This document shows, piece after piece, positions 47,175-56,100 of a stretch of 64,000 bases of DNA (its first letter is position 1; each line of letters opens with the position of its first letter). The notes below the pieces were generated by a model that worked only from the letters and a program-made list of their open reading frames with translations, searched no databases and was not told where the DNA came from. The stretch is taken from the NCBI RefSeq assembly GCF_014648815.1, contig NZ_BMRV01000006.1, positions 364,920-428,919 on the forward strand. Reading direction: 5' to 3'. The position numbers were made by a program, and so were the translations under genes. Source of the stretch: Streptomyces flaveolus. GTDB taxonomy: Bacteria > Actinomycetota > Actinomycetes > Streptomycetales > Streptomycetaceae.

Positions 47175-47744
47175 ATGGAACCCCAGACGCTCACCACGGA
47201 CCGCCTGGTCCTGCGCACGGTCGGCCCCCAGGACACCGAGGCCGTGTACGCCGCCTGCCAGGACCCCGACATCCAGCGCTGGACGACGATCCCCTCGCCC
47301 TACCTCCCACAACACGCGCGGGGCTTCACGGAGCGGCTGGTCCCCGACGGCTGGGCGAACGACTCGATGTTCACCTTCGGCCTCTTCCTGCCCTCCGGTG
47401 ACCTGGTGGGCATGCTCGGCCTCACGATGATCGCCCCAGGCGCCGCCGAGATCGGCTTCTGGGGCGTCAAGGAACACCGCGGGCGCGGCTACGTCACCGA
47501 GGCCGCCTCCGCCGTCGCCCGCTGGGCCTTCGGGCAGCGGGCGATCGACCGCCTGGAGTGGCGCGCCGAGGTCGGCAACACGGCCTCCCGCGCGGTGGCC
47601 CAGCGTGTCGGCTTCACCATGGAGGGCACGCTGCGCTCCGCGATCCACAACAACGGCACCCGCCGCGACTGCTGGATAGCCTCCCTCCTCCCCTCAGACC
47701 TCTCCCTCCCCTCGACAACCCCCTACCTGCCGGCTCGCCCCTGA
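47175..47744 (+). CDS. GNAT acetyltransferase, RimJ/RimL type
   Basis: 189 residues from ATG 47175 (MEPQTLTTDRLVLRTV), the usual RimJ/RimL opening. The acetyl-CoA loop is in KEHRGRGYVTEAA, and the domain ends with NTASRAVAQRVGFTMEGTLR. These enzymes acetylate N termini of ribosomal proteins or other small substrates. The gene is divergent from secA (277 bp gap). The extra Pro/Ser tail after residue 170 is unusual in length only. Confidence 0.88.
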   Translation: MEPQTLTTDRLVLRTVGPQDTEAVYAACQDPDIQRWTTIPSPYLPQHARGFTERLVPDGWANDSMFTFGLFLPSGDLVGMLGLTMIAPGAAEIGFWGVKEHRGRGYVTEAASAVARWAFGQRAIDRLEWRAEVGNTASRAVAQRVGFTMEGTLRSAIHNNGTRRDCWIASLLPSDLSLPSTTPYLPARP

Positions 47745-47758
47745 CCACCCACGCCGCC

Positions 47759-47894
47759 GCAGCTGCGGGCAGTCGTGCGTCCCCCAGTGCCTGAACGGCC
47801 TGTGAGGTACCCCCGGGGGCGGCACGGGTGGGCGGTGGGGGTCCCCCCACTCGAGCGCAGCCGAGAGTGGGGGAGGCACCCCGCAACGCCGGGC
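47759..47894 (+). repeat. Dispersed GC-rich intergenic repeat, copy D
   Basis: Contains GCTGCGGGCAGTCGTGC, CCCCCAGTGCCTGAACGGCC, GGTACCCCCGGGGG, GGTGGGCGGTGGGG, then an inverted CCCACTCGAGCG/AGCCGAGAGTGGGG, and ends GGGGGAGGCACCCCGCAACG. It is the most complete plus-strand copy, within the 257-bp gap 47745-48001. Confidence 0.9.
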
Positions 47895-48001
47895 CACACA
47901 CCCCACCCCCGGCCGACACCAACACCCCGCACGCGTCACCCCCGTTCACACACCGCACCCCGCACCCCCACTGTCAGACCCACCCCCTATCGTGCGGACG
48001 C

Positions 48002-49177
48002 ATGACGACCCTCCCGCCCCCCGCCACGGACCTGTCCGCAGACGAGGCCCGCCGCATCGCCCTCCGCGCACAGGGCTTCCTCGGCGCCCCCGACCGCCGC
48101 GCCGGCGTCCGCGGCATACTCCGTCACCTGGGCGCGGTGCAGCTCGACACGATCTCCGTCCTCGCCCGCTCCCACGAGCTCGTCCCGTACGCCCGCCTGG
48201 GCGCCGTCGGCCGCAGAACCGTCGAGGACGCCTACTGGACGGACACGCACGCCTTCGAGTACTGGTCCCACGCCGCCTGCATCCTCCCCATCGAGGAGTG
48301 GCCCCACTTCGCCTTCCGCCGCCGCGCCTACCGCAACCGCCCGCACTGGAACCACCACCTCCCCGACGGCGCCTACGACCAGGTCATCAAGCAGCTCCGC
48401 GCCGAGGGCCCCCTCACTGCGACGGACCTCGGCGGGGCGAAGAAGACCAGCGAGTGGTGGGACTGGTCGGGAACGAAGGTCGCCGTGGAGCGCGCCCTCA
48501 TGTACGGCGAGGTGGTCTGCGTCGAGCGCCGCGGCTGGAAGCGGGTGTACGACCTGGCCGAGCGCGCGGTCCCGGAGACGCTGCTGCACGACGACCTGGA
48601 CGACACCGAGTGCCTGCGCCGCCTGGTCCGCCTGGCCGGTCGGTCCCTGGGCGTCGGCACCCGCGCGGACATCGCGGACTACCACCGCCTCAAGGCCGAG
48701 CAGGTCGACGCCGTGATCGCCGACTCGGGCCTGGTCCCGGTGACGGTGGAGGGGTGGGGCAGGCCGGCCTGGGCGGACCCGGCGGCCCTGGAGACACCCC
48801 CGCGCGGCCGTCACCGCACCACGCTGCTGTCCCCCTTCGACTCCCTGATCTGGGAACGCGCGCGCACCGAGCGGATCTTCGGCTTCACCCACCGCCTGGA
48901 GGCCTACGTGCCCAAGCAGAAGCGGGTGCACGGCTACTTCGCGATGCCGGTCCTGGCCGGCGGCCGGCTCGTCGGCCGCGTGGACCCGGCACGCGAGGGG
49001 CGCACCCTGGTCGCCAGGCAGGTCACGCTGGACGGCCCCAAGGCGGCCCCGGCGGTGGCCCAGGCCCTGGTCGAAGCGGCGAGCTGGGTGGACTGCACGG
49101 ACGTACGCGTCGAGCAGGTGGACGCGCCGGAGCTGCGCGAGCCGCTCACGAGGGAGCTGTCCCTCCTGCTCGCCTGA
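48002..49177 (+). CDS. Winged-helix DNA glycosylase, YcaQ/AlkX family
   Basis: 391 residues from ATG 48002 (MTTLPPPATDLSADEA). Residues about 41-62 read RHLGAVQLDTISVLARSHEL with the QLD motif (Gln47, Asp49), the catalytic signature of the YcaQ side of the AlkZ/YcaQ family. HTH_42-type winged helices and a C-terminal beta barrel (FDSLIWERARTERIFGF) are recognisable. YcaQ (AlkX) unhooks DNA interstrand crosslinks and other bulky N7-guanine adducts; AlkZ protects producers from azinomycin. The QLD motif makes the broad repair enzyme more likely than a resistance protein. No natural-product genes are nearby. Confidence 0.85.
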   Translation: MTTLPPPATDLSADEARRIALRAQGFLGAPDRRAGVRGILRHLGAVQLDTISVLARSHELVPYARLGAVGRRTVEDAYWTDTHAFEYWSHAACILPIEEWPHFAFRRRAYRNRPHWNHHLPDGAYDQVIKQLRAEGPLTATDLGGAKKTSEWWDWSGTKVAVERALMYGEVVCVERRGWKRVYDLAERAVPETLLHDDLDDTECLRRLVRLAGRSLGVGTRADIADYHRLKAEQVDAVIADSGLVPVTVEGWGRPAWADPAALETPPRGRHRTTLLSPFDSLIWERARTERIFGFTHRLEAYVPKQKRVHGYFAMPVLAGGRLVGRVDPAREGRTLVARQVTLDGPKAAPAVAQALVEAASWVDCTDVRVEQVDAPELREPLTRELSLLLA

Positions 49178-49198
49178 TCCGCAGGTGGCGAGGGGCCG

Positions 49199-49945
49199 TC
49201 AGCGAATCTCGAGGATCTTCTCCCGCATCGCGTACACCACGGCCTCCATCCTGGAATGCAGCTGCAGTTTCTCCAGGATGTTGCGCACGTGGTTCTTCAC
49301 GGTGTTCTCGGAAATGAACAGCTCCTTGGCGATGTCCCGGTTGTTCATTCCCGTGGCGACGAGCTTGAGCACCTCCAGCTCGCGGTCCGTGAGACGCGGT
49401 GCGGGCACCAGCCGGCGCTCGTCGGTGCGCTGGATCATCGACTTGAACTCGGTGAGGAGTTTCGACGCCATGGACGGGCTGATCTGCGACTGTCCGTCGG
49501 CCACCGCACGGATGGCGGTCGCCACCTCGTCCGTCGAGATCTCCTTGAGGAGATAACCGGTCGCGCCCGCCTTGATCGCCTCGTAGAGGTCGGCTTCCTC
49601 GTCACTGATCGTCAACATGATGATCTTGGCGCTGGGGGCGACCTCCTTGATGGAGGTGCACGCCTCGATCCCGCCGCGCTTGGGCATCCGCACGTCCATC
49701 AGGATGATGTCCGGCAGCAGGTCGGCGGCCTTCTCCACGGCCTCGGCACCGTCACCGGCCTCCCCGACGACCTGGATGTCCTCCTCGGCCGCGAGCACGA
49801 TCTCCAGGCCGCGGCGGAACAAAGCGTGGTCGTCCACGACCAGGACCCTGATCGGCTCCTCGCGTGACGACCCCGCGTCCGGGCCCATGCCGACGACGCC
49901 GTCGTCGGCGCCCTCGTCCCGCATCGGTCCGAAACTGTCCGCCAT
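49199..49945 (-). CDS. NarL/FixJ-type response regulator, orphan
   Basis: 248 residues from ATG 49945, with GGAGGAACG upstream. An extra 30-residue acidic N-terminal segment precedes the receiver. Receiver residues: DD in LVVDDHALF, phosphoacceptor Asp84 (ILMDVRMPKRGG), conserved Thr in LTISDEE and Lys in YLLKEI. The C-terminal LuxR helix-turn-helix is LTDRELEVLKLVATGMNNRDIA. No sensor kinase gene is next to it. It is convergent with the YcaQ-like gene, and hpf lies upstream on the same strand behind a terminator. Such regulators usually bind DNA as dimers. Confidence 0.93.
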   Translation of the reverse strand: MADSFGPMRDEGADDGVVGMGPDAGSSREEPIRVLVVDDHALFRRGLEIVLAAEEDIQVVGEAGDGAEAVEKAADLLPDIILMDVRMPKRGGIEACTSIKEVAPSAKIIMLTISDEEADLYEAIKAGATGYLLKEISTDEVATAIRAVADGQSQISPSMASKLLTEFKSMIQRTDERRLVPAPRLTDRELEVLKLVATGMNNRDIAKELFISENTVKNHVRNILEKLQLHSRMEAVVYAMREKILEIR

Positions 49946-50106
49946 CGTTCCTCCCCCTGAAGGCCTGGCCTGTGGTCCTGAGCCATCGCCAACCCAAGGC
50001 AACGACCCACCGGTTGGGTGGTTGCCGCCATGATTCCATGCCTCGCCGGCACGGAGGTGACAGAGCGCACCACGCGGGGGTCGCACACCTCGCGCACCGT
50101 CGCACG

Positions 50107-50147
50107 CCGGTGCCCCTGGGGGCTCACGCGCGCTCCAGGGGCACCGG
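50107..50147 (-). terminator. Terminator after hpf
   Basis: CCGGTGCCCCTGG and CCAGGGGCACCGG form a perfect 13-bp stem with a 15-nt loop, about 20 bp past the hpf stop. Confidence 0.8.
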
Positions 50148-50168
50148 TCCGACTGTCACCCGGCGTGG

Positions 50169-50861
50169 TCAGCCGCCGAGCGCATCGCCCGCCTCGGGAG
50201 CGTGCGCCTGCGTGACCATCGTGTCCGTCGTGAGGTGGATCACGCCGTAGTCGTAGGCGTGCCGCCGGTAGACGACGCTGGGCTCCTTGGTCTCGGAGTC
50301 GACGAACAGATAGAAGTCGTGCCCGACCAGCTCCATCTCGTAGAGGGCCTGGTCGAGGGTCATCGGCGCGGCCACGTGGGTCTTCTCGCGGACGACGAGG
50401 GGTCCGTCGCCCTGGACCTCGAGCGAGCCGATCTTCTTGGTGGGTACGCCGTCCTGCTTCTCCTCCGGGACAACCTCTCCGTTCCCGTTGAGTGTCGCGG
50501 CGCCGGGGACGTGGTCGGCGACCTCGGCCGCCGGGATCCGGCGCGATCCGCGCCGCGAAAAGCGCTTGTCGTGCTGCTTGCGCAGCCGGGCACCGAGCTT
50601 CTCCGCCGCCAGGTCGAGCGCCGCGTACGGATCGCTCGCCGCTGCCTCCGCCCGGATGACCGGTCCGCGGGAGCGGAGCGTGATCTCCACTCGGTCGCAG
50701 CGGTCGGCCTGTCGGGGGTTGGGCTCCTTGGACACCTCGACGTCGAGGCTGATCACCTTGCCGTCGAGCTTCTGGATCTTCTCCAGCTTCAGCTTCTCGG
50801 CCACGTGCTTCCGGAACCGCTCGGGCACCTCGGTCTTGCGGCCCTTGACGACGATGTCCAC
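50169..50861 (-). CDS. hpf: Ribosome hibernation promoting factor, long form
   Basis: 230 residues from GTG 50861 (MDIVVKGRKTEVPERF), with GGAACGGAG upstream. The N-terminal YfiA/HPF domain (1 to about 100) is followed by a linker with KRFSRRGSRRIPAAEV and the C-terminal dimerisation domain (about 160-222, LDQALYEMELVGHDFYLFVD, VYRRHAYDYGVI). Long HPF joins two 70S ribosomes into inactive 100S particles during stationary phase or stress. It stands alone with a 312-bp leader containing two hairpins. comF is upstream on the same strand. Confidence 0.96.
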   Translation of the reverse strand: MDIVVKGRKTEVPERFRKHVAEKLKLEKIQKLDGKVISLDVEVSKEPNPRQADRCDRVEITLRSRGPVIRAEAAASDPYAALDLAAEKLGARLRKQHDKRFSRRGSRRIPAAEVADHVPGAATLNGNGEVVPEEKQDGVPTKKIGSLEVQGDGPLVVREKTHVAAPMTLDQALYEMELVGHDFYLFVDSETKEPSVVYRRHAYDYGVIHLTTDTMVTQAHAPEAGDALGG

Positions 50862-51173
50862 GCAGAACTCCGTTCCCGGATCGCTCCGCTTCAGTGGCGG
50901 AGCATCTCCCTTTTGCACCAGGTTCCGGTTGTCCCGGAACCTCGGACTCGGTGACTTCCACCTCCTCCCCCGTGGGCGAGGTATCCACTCCACCGGTGCG
51001 GGTGATGACGGCTGGACCCGCAGTACGGCATTCGGATGTGAGAGGTGTGGCCTGCGGCTTTGCCTCACAACCGAACATATCTCGCCCGGACGGATGTCGT
51101 CACCCTCTACCGCGACGTACCTCCGTTCCGGTGAATTGACCCTCTCATTACCTGCAACGAAGCAAGTATTCGA
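50862..51173 (-). promoter_or_regulatory. hpf leader and promoter region with two hairpins
   Basis: 312 bp without a gene. Two perfect hairpins sit near the hpf start: GCTCCGC/GCGGAGC (50883-50903, 7-nt loop) and GGTTCCGG/CCGGAACC (50921-50941, 5-nt loop). The first is about 20 nt from the start codon and could affect translation. The comF end lies at the far side; an AT-rich patch near 51165-51190 is the tail of comF. Promoters cannot be assigned with confidence. Confidence 0.6.
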
Positions 51174-52055
51174 TCAGTTCCGGTTTATTTCGAAAGCATC
51201 TGGTGAAGCCGCGACCACAGCCGCGCAGATCACTTCGCGGATCACGTCACCGCCTCCGTCCGGACCCGCCATTCGGGGCCCGCTCTTCCGTTCCTCTCTG
51301 CCTTCCCATGCCGCCGACGAATACACAGCCGATTTCGCCGTCCTGTACGTGTCCGCACCCGCCTCCCGCTCATCCGGGACCGCACCCGCCTCCCGCACGG
51401 CGCGCGCCGCCTCCGCCAGGGAAGCCCCCGTGGTCATCAGGTCGTCGACGAGCACGACCGGCTCACGGCCGCCCAGCAGCCGGGCCCCGCCGGGGGCCAC
51501 CGCCAGCGCACCGGCGAGGTTGTCCCGCCGCTGCCGGGCGCCCAGCCCCGACTGGTCAGCCACGGCGTGCCGCTGCCGCAGCACGGCGAGCACCCGCGTG
51601 GACGTCCCGGTCCGCCGCAGCTCACCCGCGGCCGCGAGGGCGATCCGCCGCGCCGGATCATGACCGCGCGCCCGCACCGCCCGGCGCGCGGAGGGCACGG
51701 GCACGAGCAGCACCGGCTGCCCCGCACCCCCGGACCACACCTCACCGCCACCCGCGCCCGCCTCCCGGAGCCCGGCCCGCACGGCCCCCGCCAGCGCCGT
51801 GCCGAGTGGCCCGGCGAGGGCCAGCACACCGCGTTCCTTGTGGGCCAGCAGCGTGGCCCGGGCCTCGTCCGCGTACCGCGCCGCCGCGTGCACCACCGGC
51901 AGCCCGGGCGGCTCCGGATCCGGACGGACCCGGCACGGCGCGCCCCCGCTCAGCGCCGCACGGCACCGGGGGCACAGCACCGTGCGGGCCCTGCCGCAGC
52001 CTCCGCACTCGGCCGGCAGCACCAGGTCGCCGAGGTCTCGCCACCATTCGCGCAT
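51174..52055 (-). CDS. comF: ComF-family phosphoribosyltransferase-like protein
   Basis: 293 residues from ATG 52055 (MREWWRDLGDLVLPAEC). Four Cys in two CxxC pairs (ECGGCGRA, LCPRCRAA) form an N-terminal zinc finger. The PRT core has a PPi-loop region and the PRPP loop VVLVDDLMTTGAS. In competent Gram-negatives and bacilli ComF is linked to single-stranded DNA uptake; in actinobacteria the homologue sits between lpqB and hpf and its role is not established. The last 60 residues are extended and divergent. No competence genes are nearby. Confidence 0.87.
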   Translation of the reverse strand: MREWWRDLGDLVLPAECGGCGRARTVLCPRCRAALSGGAPCRVRPDPEPPGLPVVHAAARYADEARATLLAHKERGVLALAGPLGTALAGAVRAGLREAGAGGGEVWSGGAGQPVLLVPVPSARRAVRARGHDPARRIALAAAGELRRTGTSTRVLAVLRQRHAVADQSGLGARQRRDNLAGALAVAPGGARLLGGREPVVLVDDLMTTGASLAEAARAVREAGAVPDEREAGADTYRTAKSAVYSSAAWEGREERKSGPRMAGPDGGGDVIREVICAAVVAASPDAFEINRN

Positions 52056-52186
52056 GGCCACCACTGTGCCCACGCCCGCACCGCTCTGCCAGGCCTGTGG
52101 AAAACTTCCGGGCGCTCCCTGGGGACAACTCCGCGCCGACGCCGACCGGTGTCACCCGCCCGGGTTAACGCGCGTCGGCGCCGGTC

Positions 52187-54034
52187 TCACCCCGGATAGA
52201 CCGGCGCCGTCCCTTCCGTCACCTTCTGCCACTGCATGCCGGACGGCAGCCGGACGATCAGGTCCTCCGAGTACGCCACCAGCGGCAGCCGTTCGTCCTC
52301 GGTCGCGGCGATCTCCTTGACCCCGGTCAGCGCCGCCGGCACCGATGCCTCGGGCGTGGAGCCGTCGACCTGGACGTATCCGATCTGCTGGACGCCCCCG
52401 CGCTCGCGCCCGACCACCACGAGGCGGCTGTCACCGGCCCAGGACATGGCCGTGACCTCCTCCAGCTCGGGCGTGGCGGAGCGCAGTTCGACGACGGTGA
52501 CCGTGGGCCGCTCGCCGGCCCGCCCGTCGCGTTCGATCCGCCCGATGAGCAGCGACCGTTCGCCGTCCTTCTCCACGACGAGCGCGATCCGCACCCCGTC
52601 GGCCGCCACCCGCACGGCCTGCACCCGTCCGTCCAGCCCGGGGATCCGCACCTGCACCGGCTCGCCCGCGCCCTCCTGCAACACCAGCAGCCTGGGATTC
52701 TTCGGGTCCCGGTCGGCGATCCACAGGTCGCCCTGCGCGTCCCAGCTGGGCGGCGTCAGCCGGTCCGCCTCCGTCTTGCCCGCGCTGACCAGCAAGGGGT
52801 CGCCGAGCGAGCTGCCCGGCACCAGCGAGGCGACGAACAGCGTCTTGGAGTCGAAGCCGATGCCGGCCGCGCTGTGCTCGTCCCGCGACACCGCCACCGA
52901 CCGCAGAGCCGTCGTGCCCTCGCCCAGCGCACCGGGCACCGTCTCGGGGTGGGTGGCGGTGCTGCCCGCGGCGATCCGCACCAGGCGGTGCTTGGCGTCC
53001 ACGAAGTACAGGTAGTCGGGCCGCTGGGCAGAACCGCGCGTCGCGACCGTCTCGGCCCGGTCCTCGCCGAGCGAGCACAGCCGTTTGTTCCCCGAGGTCA
53101 GCTCCACCTCGTCCACGGCGGGAGTGAGGTTCTGCAGCGTGAACAGGAGCTGCGTCGCCATCTCGTCGCACTTGTCCGCACCGACCCCGGCGGCCTTGGC
53201 GTTCAGCGGCACCTCCAGCTTGTTGCGGTCGTCGGGCGTCAGCGAGTCGACGTTGTCCGCCAGTGCCGTACCGGTCGGGAAGCTCGACCTGACCACGGGC
53301 CCCAGCAGGCTCGTCGGCCCGCTGATCAGCGACCGCACGGCCTGGGTCAGCGGGTCCACCAGCCGGCGCACGTAGACCGGATCGGCGACGGCCGCCGGCT
53401 GCGTACTCGTACCCGCCTGGGCCTTCGGAACGGTGTTCGAGGCGAAGTAGTACTTGTTGACGGACATGTAGGTGCGCTGGAAGTCGGACTTGCCCATGAC
53501 CACGCCCTGCGGCAGGACGTCGATGCGCCACTGCCGGGTCTTCGGGTCACGGGTGAGGTGCACCGGTTCGCGGTACTGCCCCGATGCCGGCGCGTACGAC
53601 TGCTGCGAGTCCACCGTGGCCACCCTGGTGCCCGTCAGCGTGGCCGAGTACGAGTAGTCGTCGGTGTCCTCACGGCTCGCCAGGTGGTCGGCCTCGGTTC
53701 CGGCCCCGCCCGCCAGCACCGTCGTGGACCGCTCCGGCTGCCAGGTCTTCGCCGCGTCGGCCGTCAGGTACTTGCGGGCCGTCTCGTAGTGCGGGTCGTT
53801 GCTGGTCAGCGCCTCCAGAAAGCCCTGCACGATCACCGACGGCGAGGCGTCCTCCGCCGGCGGCATCGCGAACACCCGCACCTGCGGGTCCTGCCGGGGC
53901 GTGGACTCCACGCCCCGCAGGTCCCCGTGGTCGGGCATGGACGCACACCCCGCCAGCAGTACGACGCCGCAGACCGCGTACGTCACCGCGCGCGTCGGCG
54001 TCCGCCGGCCGCTCCCCTCGCGGTCAGCGCCCAC
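52187..54034 (-). CDS. lpqB: Lipoprotein LpqB, partner of MtrAB
   Basis: 615 residues from GTG 54034. The lipobox VVLLAGC gives Cys30 as the lipidated residue after a Tat-free Sec signal. The body has a GerMN-type domain (about 210-320) and a beta-propeller-like C-terminal region. In actinobacteria LpqB binds the extracellular part of MtrB and modulates its signalling. The gene overlaps mtrB by 11 bp and follows it on the same strand, matching the mtrA-mtrB-lpqB order. comF starts 131 bp downstream. Confidence 0.95.
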   Translation of the reverse strand: MGADREGSGRRTPTRAVTYAVCGVVLLAGCASMPDHGDLRGVESTPRQDPQVRVFAMPPAEDASPSVIVQGFLEALTSNDPHYETARKYLTADAAKTWQPERSTTVLAGGAGTEADHLASREDTDDYSYSATLTGTRVATVDSQQSYAPASGQYREPVHLTRDPKTRQWRIDVLPQGVVMGKSDFQRTYMSVNKYYFASNTVPKAQAGTSTQPAAVADPVYVRRLVDPLTQAVRSLISGPTSLLGPVVRSSFPTGTALADNVDSLTPDDRNKLEVPLNAKAAGVGADKCDEMATQLLFTLQNLTPAVDEVELTSGNKRLCSLGEDRAETVATRGSAQRPDYLYFVDAKHRLVRIAAGSTATHPETVPGALGEGTTALRSVAVSRDEHSAAGIGFDSKTLFVASLVPGSSLGDPLLVSAGKTEADRLTPPSWDAQGDLWIADRDPKNPRLLVLQEGAGEPVQVRIPGLDGRVQAVRVAADGVRIALVVEKDGERSLLIGRIERDGRAGERPTVTVVELRSATPELEEVTAMSWAGDSRLVVVGRERGGVQQIGYVQVDGSTPEASVPAALTGVKEIAATEDERLPLVAYSEDLIVRLPSGMQWQKVTEGTAPVYPG

Positions 54035-56099
54035 GAAATGCCTCCCCTTGCCTGCTCGGCTCCTCCGGCCCGGTGTCCGAACGGCTCGCCGCCTCCGGCC
54101 CGGGCGTGCCGTCCTGCGTACGGGCGCCCGAGACGGGCCGCGGCACCACCCGCGCGCCGTTGCCGGGCAGCGCCGTCGGATCGGCGGTGGCCGTGGCGGA
54201 CGACCGCGGCGGTATCGGGCCCCGGGCGGACGCCGAGGCCGCGTGGCCCACCGACGCCTGCGCCGGGACGGTGACCGCCCTGTCCGCCGCTCCCTGCGCC
54301 TGGCCTCCGTCGTGGAGACCGGCGTCGTTCAGCCCGCGATTGCGCCGCGAGTCCGCCGGCTCCAGCGGTATCGGCGAACCCCGCAGCGGCTCGTCCGCCG
54401 TCCTGGGCAGCGTCAGCCGGAACTGCGAACCGCCGCCCGGCTCGCCCCAGGCCTGCAGCCAGCCGCCGTGCAGCCGCGCGTCCTCCAGGGCGATGGACAG
54501 GCCGAGTCCCGTACCACCGGTGGTACGCGCGCGCGCCGGGTCGGCCCGCCAGAAGCGGCTGAAGACCCGGGTGGCCTCGCCGGGCTTGAGCCCGACACCG
54601 TAGTCGCGCACCGCGACGGCGACCGCGCCGCCGGCCGCGGCGAGCCGGACGACGACGTCCTGGCCCTCGCCGTGCTCGACGGCGTTGACGACGAGATTGC
54701 GCAGCACCCGCTCCACGCGCCGGGCGTCCGCCTCGGCGACGACGGGCTGCTGGTCGCCGACCACGCGTATCCGCGAACCCTTGCGCTCGGCGAGCGGCTC
54801 GGCCCCGCTGACGACCCGCCGCACGACCTCCCGGAGGTCGATCGGCTCGGCCTCCAGCGCCGCGGCACCCGCGTCGAAGCGGCTGATCTCCAGGAGGTCC
54901 GCCAGCAGCGTCTCGAAGCGGTCCAGCTGGTCCGCCAGCAGCTCGGCCGACCGCGCGGTCACCGGATCGAAGTCCACGCGCGCGTCGTGGATGACATCGG
55001 CCGCCATCCGAACGGTCGTCAGCGGCGTCCGCAGCTCGTGCGACACGTCGGAGACGAACCGCCGCTGCATCCGCGACAGGTCCTCGAGCTGGCTGATCTT
55101 CAGCTGGAGGTTCTGCGCCATCTTGTTGAAGGCCTCGCCGAGCCGCGCGATGTCGTCCTCGCCGGTGACCTTCATCCGTTCCTGCAGCCGCCCGGCGGAC
55201 AGCCGCTCGGCGATGCTCGCCGCCATCCGCACGGGCGTGACGACCTGGCGCACCACCAGCCAGGCGATGGCGCCGAGGAGGACGACGACGAACAGCCCGG
55301 CCGTCGCCAGCGTGCCCTTGACCAGGCTGAGCGACTTCTCCTCCTGCGTCAGCGGGAAGAGGTAGTACAGCTGGTACGGCTCACCGTTCGGGTCGTTGAC
55401 CTGCTTGCCGATGACCAGGCCCGGCTGGGACGGCTCGTCGGAGTCGTAGACGATGCGCGTGTAGCTCTGGGCCGCCGCCGGGTCGCCGTCGATCCGCTCC
55501 CGCAGCTCCTCGGGCACACTGGCCGACCAGTTGACCAGGCCGGAGGCGCGCGGGCCGCGCCCGCTGCCGCTGTCCCCGCCCATGGGCAGCGTGACCACGT
55601 CGAAGGCGCCCTGGCCGCCGCTGGAGAGCGACTTCACGAGGTCGCTCATCCACTGGATGACGTTCTGCGGCGGACGGCCGTCCACGGGGGTGCCCTCGTC
55701 GCCGGTCGTGCTCTCCGTCTCCTCGGCCTTCTGCTTGGCCACCGCGAAACCGCCGGTGGCCTGGCTCTGCGACGCCTTCACCTTGGCGTCCAGCAGACCG
55801 TTGCGGACCTGCCCGATCACGACGAAGCCGAGCAGCAGCACCACGCCGAGCGACATCAGCAGCGTGGTGACGACGACCTTGAGCTGGATGTTGCGCCGCC
55901 ACAGCCGCATCACGGGCAGCAGCGGACGGCGTACCCAGCGCATGAACAGGCGGAGCACCGGGCTGCCCTGGACCCCGCCGTGCAGCAGTCCGCCCTCGAG
56001 CAGACGCGTCCAGCGCGAGCGCCCGGGCCCGTGGCCGACAGGCCGCCCGGCGCCGTCCCCGGACCGGCCGGGCGCCGAAGCGGCACTGTCCCTGCTCAT
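54024..56099 (-). CDS. mtrB: Sensor histidine kinase MtrB
   Basis: 691 residues from ATG 56099, one base after the mtrA stop. TM1 (about 75-97) and TM2 (about 265-287) flank an extracellular sensor region. A HAMP domain follows, then HisKA with phosphoacceptor His354 in FVSDVSHELRTPL. The HATPase domain has DYGVGL and TGGTGLGLSIA. A Pro/Ser-rich tail ends the protein. MtrB phosphorylates MtrA to control osmotic, cell-wall and developmental genes. It overlaps lpqB by 11 bp, so all three are one unit. Confidence 0.96.
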   Translation of the reverse strand: MSRDSAASAPGRSGDGAGRPVGHGPGRSRWTRLLEGGLLHGGVQGSPVLRLFMRWVRRPLLPVMRLWRRNIQLKVVVTTLLMSLGVVLLLGFVVIGQVRNGLLDAKVKASQSQATGGFAVAKQKAEETESTTGDEGTPVDGRPPQNVIQWMSDLVKSLSSGGQGAFDVVTLPMGGDSGSGRGPRASGLVNWSASVPEELRERIDGDPAAAQSYTRIVYDSDEPSQPGLVIGKQVNDPNGEPYQLYYLFPLTQEEKSLSLVKGTLATAGLFVVVLLGAIAWLVVRQVVTPVRMAASIAERLSAGRLQERMKVTGEDDIARLGEAFNKMAQNLQLKISQLEDLSRMQRRFVSDVSHELRTPLTTVRMAADVIHDARVDFDPVTARSAELLADQLDRFETLLADLLEISRFDAGAAALEAEPIDLREVVRRVVSGAEPLAERKGSRIRVVGDQQPVVAEADARRVERVLRNLVVNAVEHGEGQDVVVRLAAAGGAVAVAVRDYGVGLKPGEATRVFSRFWRADPARARTTGGTGLGLSIALEDARLHGGWLQAWGEPGGGSQFRLTLPRTADEPLRGSPIPLEPADSRRNRGLNDAGLHDGGQAQGAADRAVTVPAQASVGHAASASARGPIPPRSSATATADPTALPGNGARVVPRPVSGARTQDGTPGPEAASRSDTGPEEPSRQGEAFRGR

Positions 56100-56100
56100 G

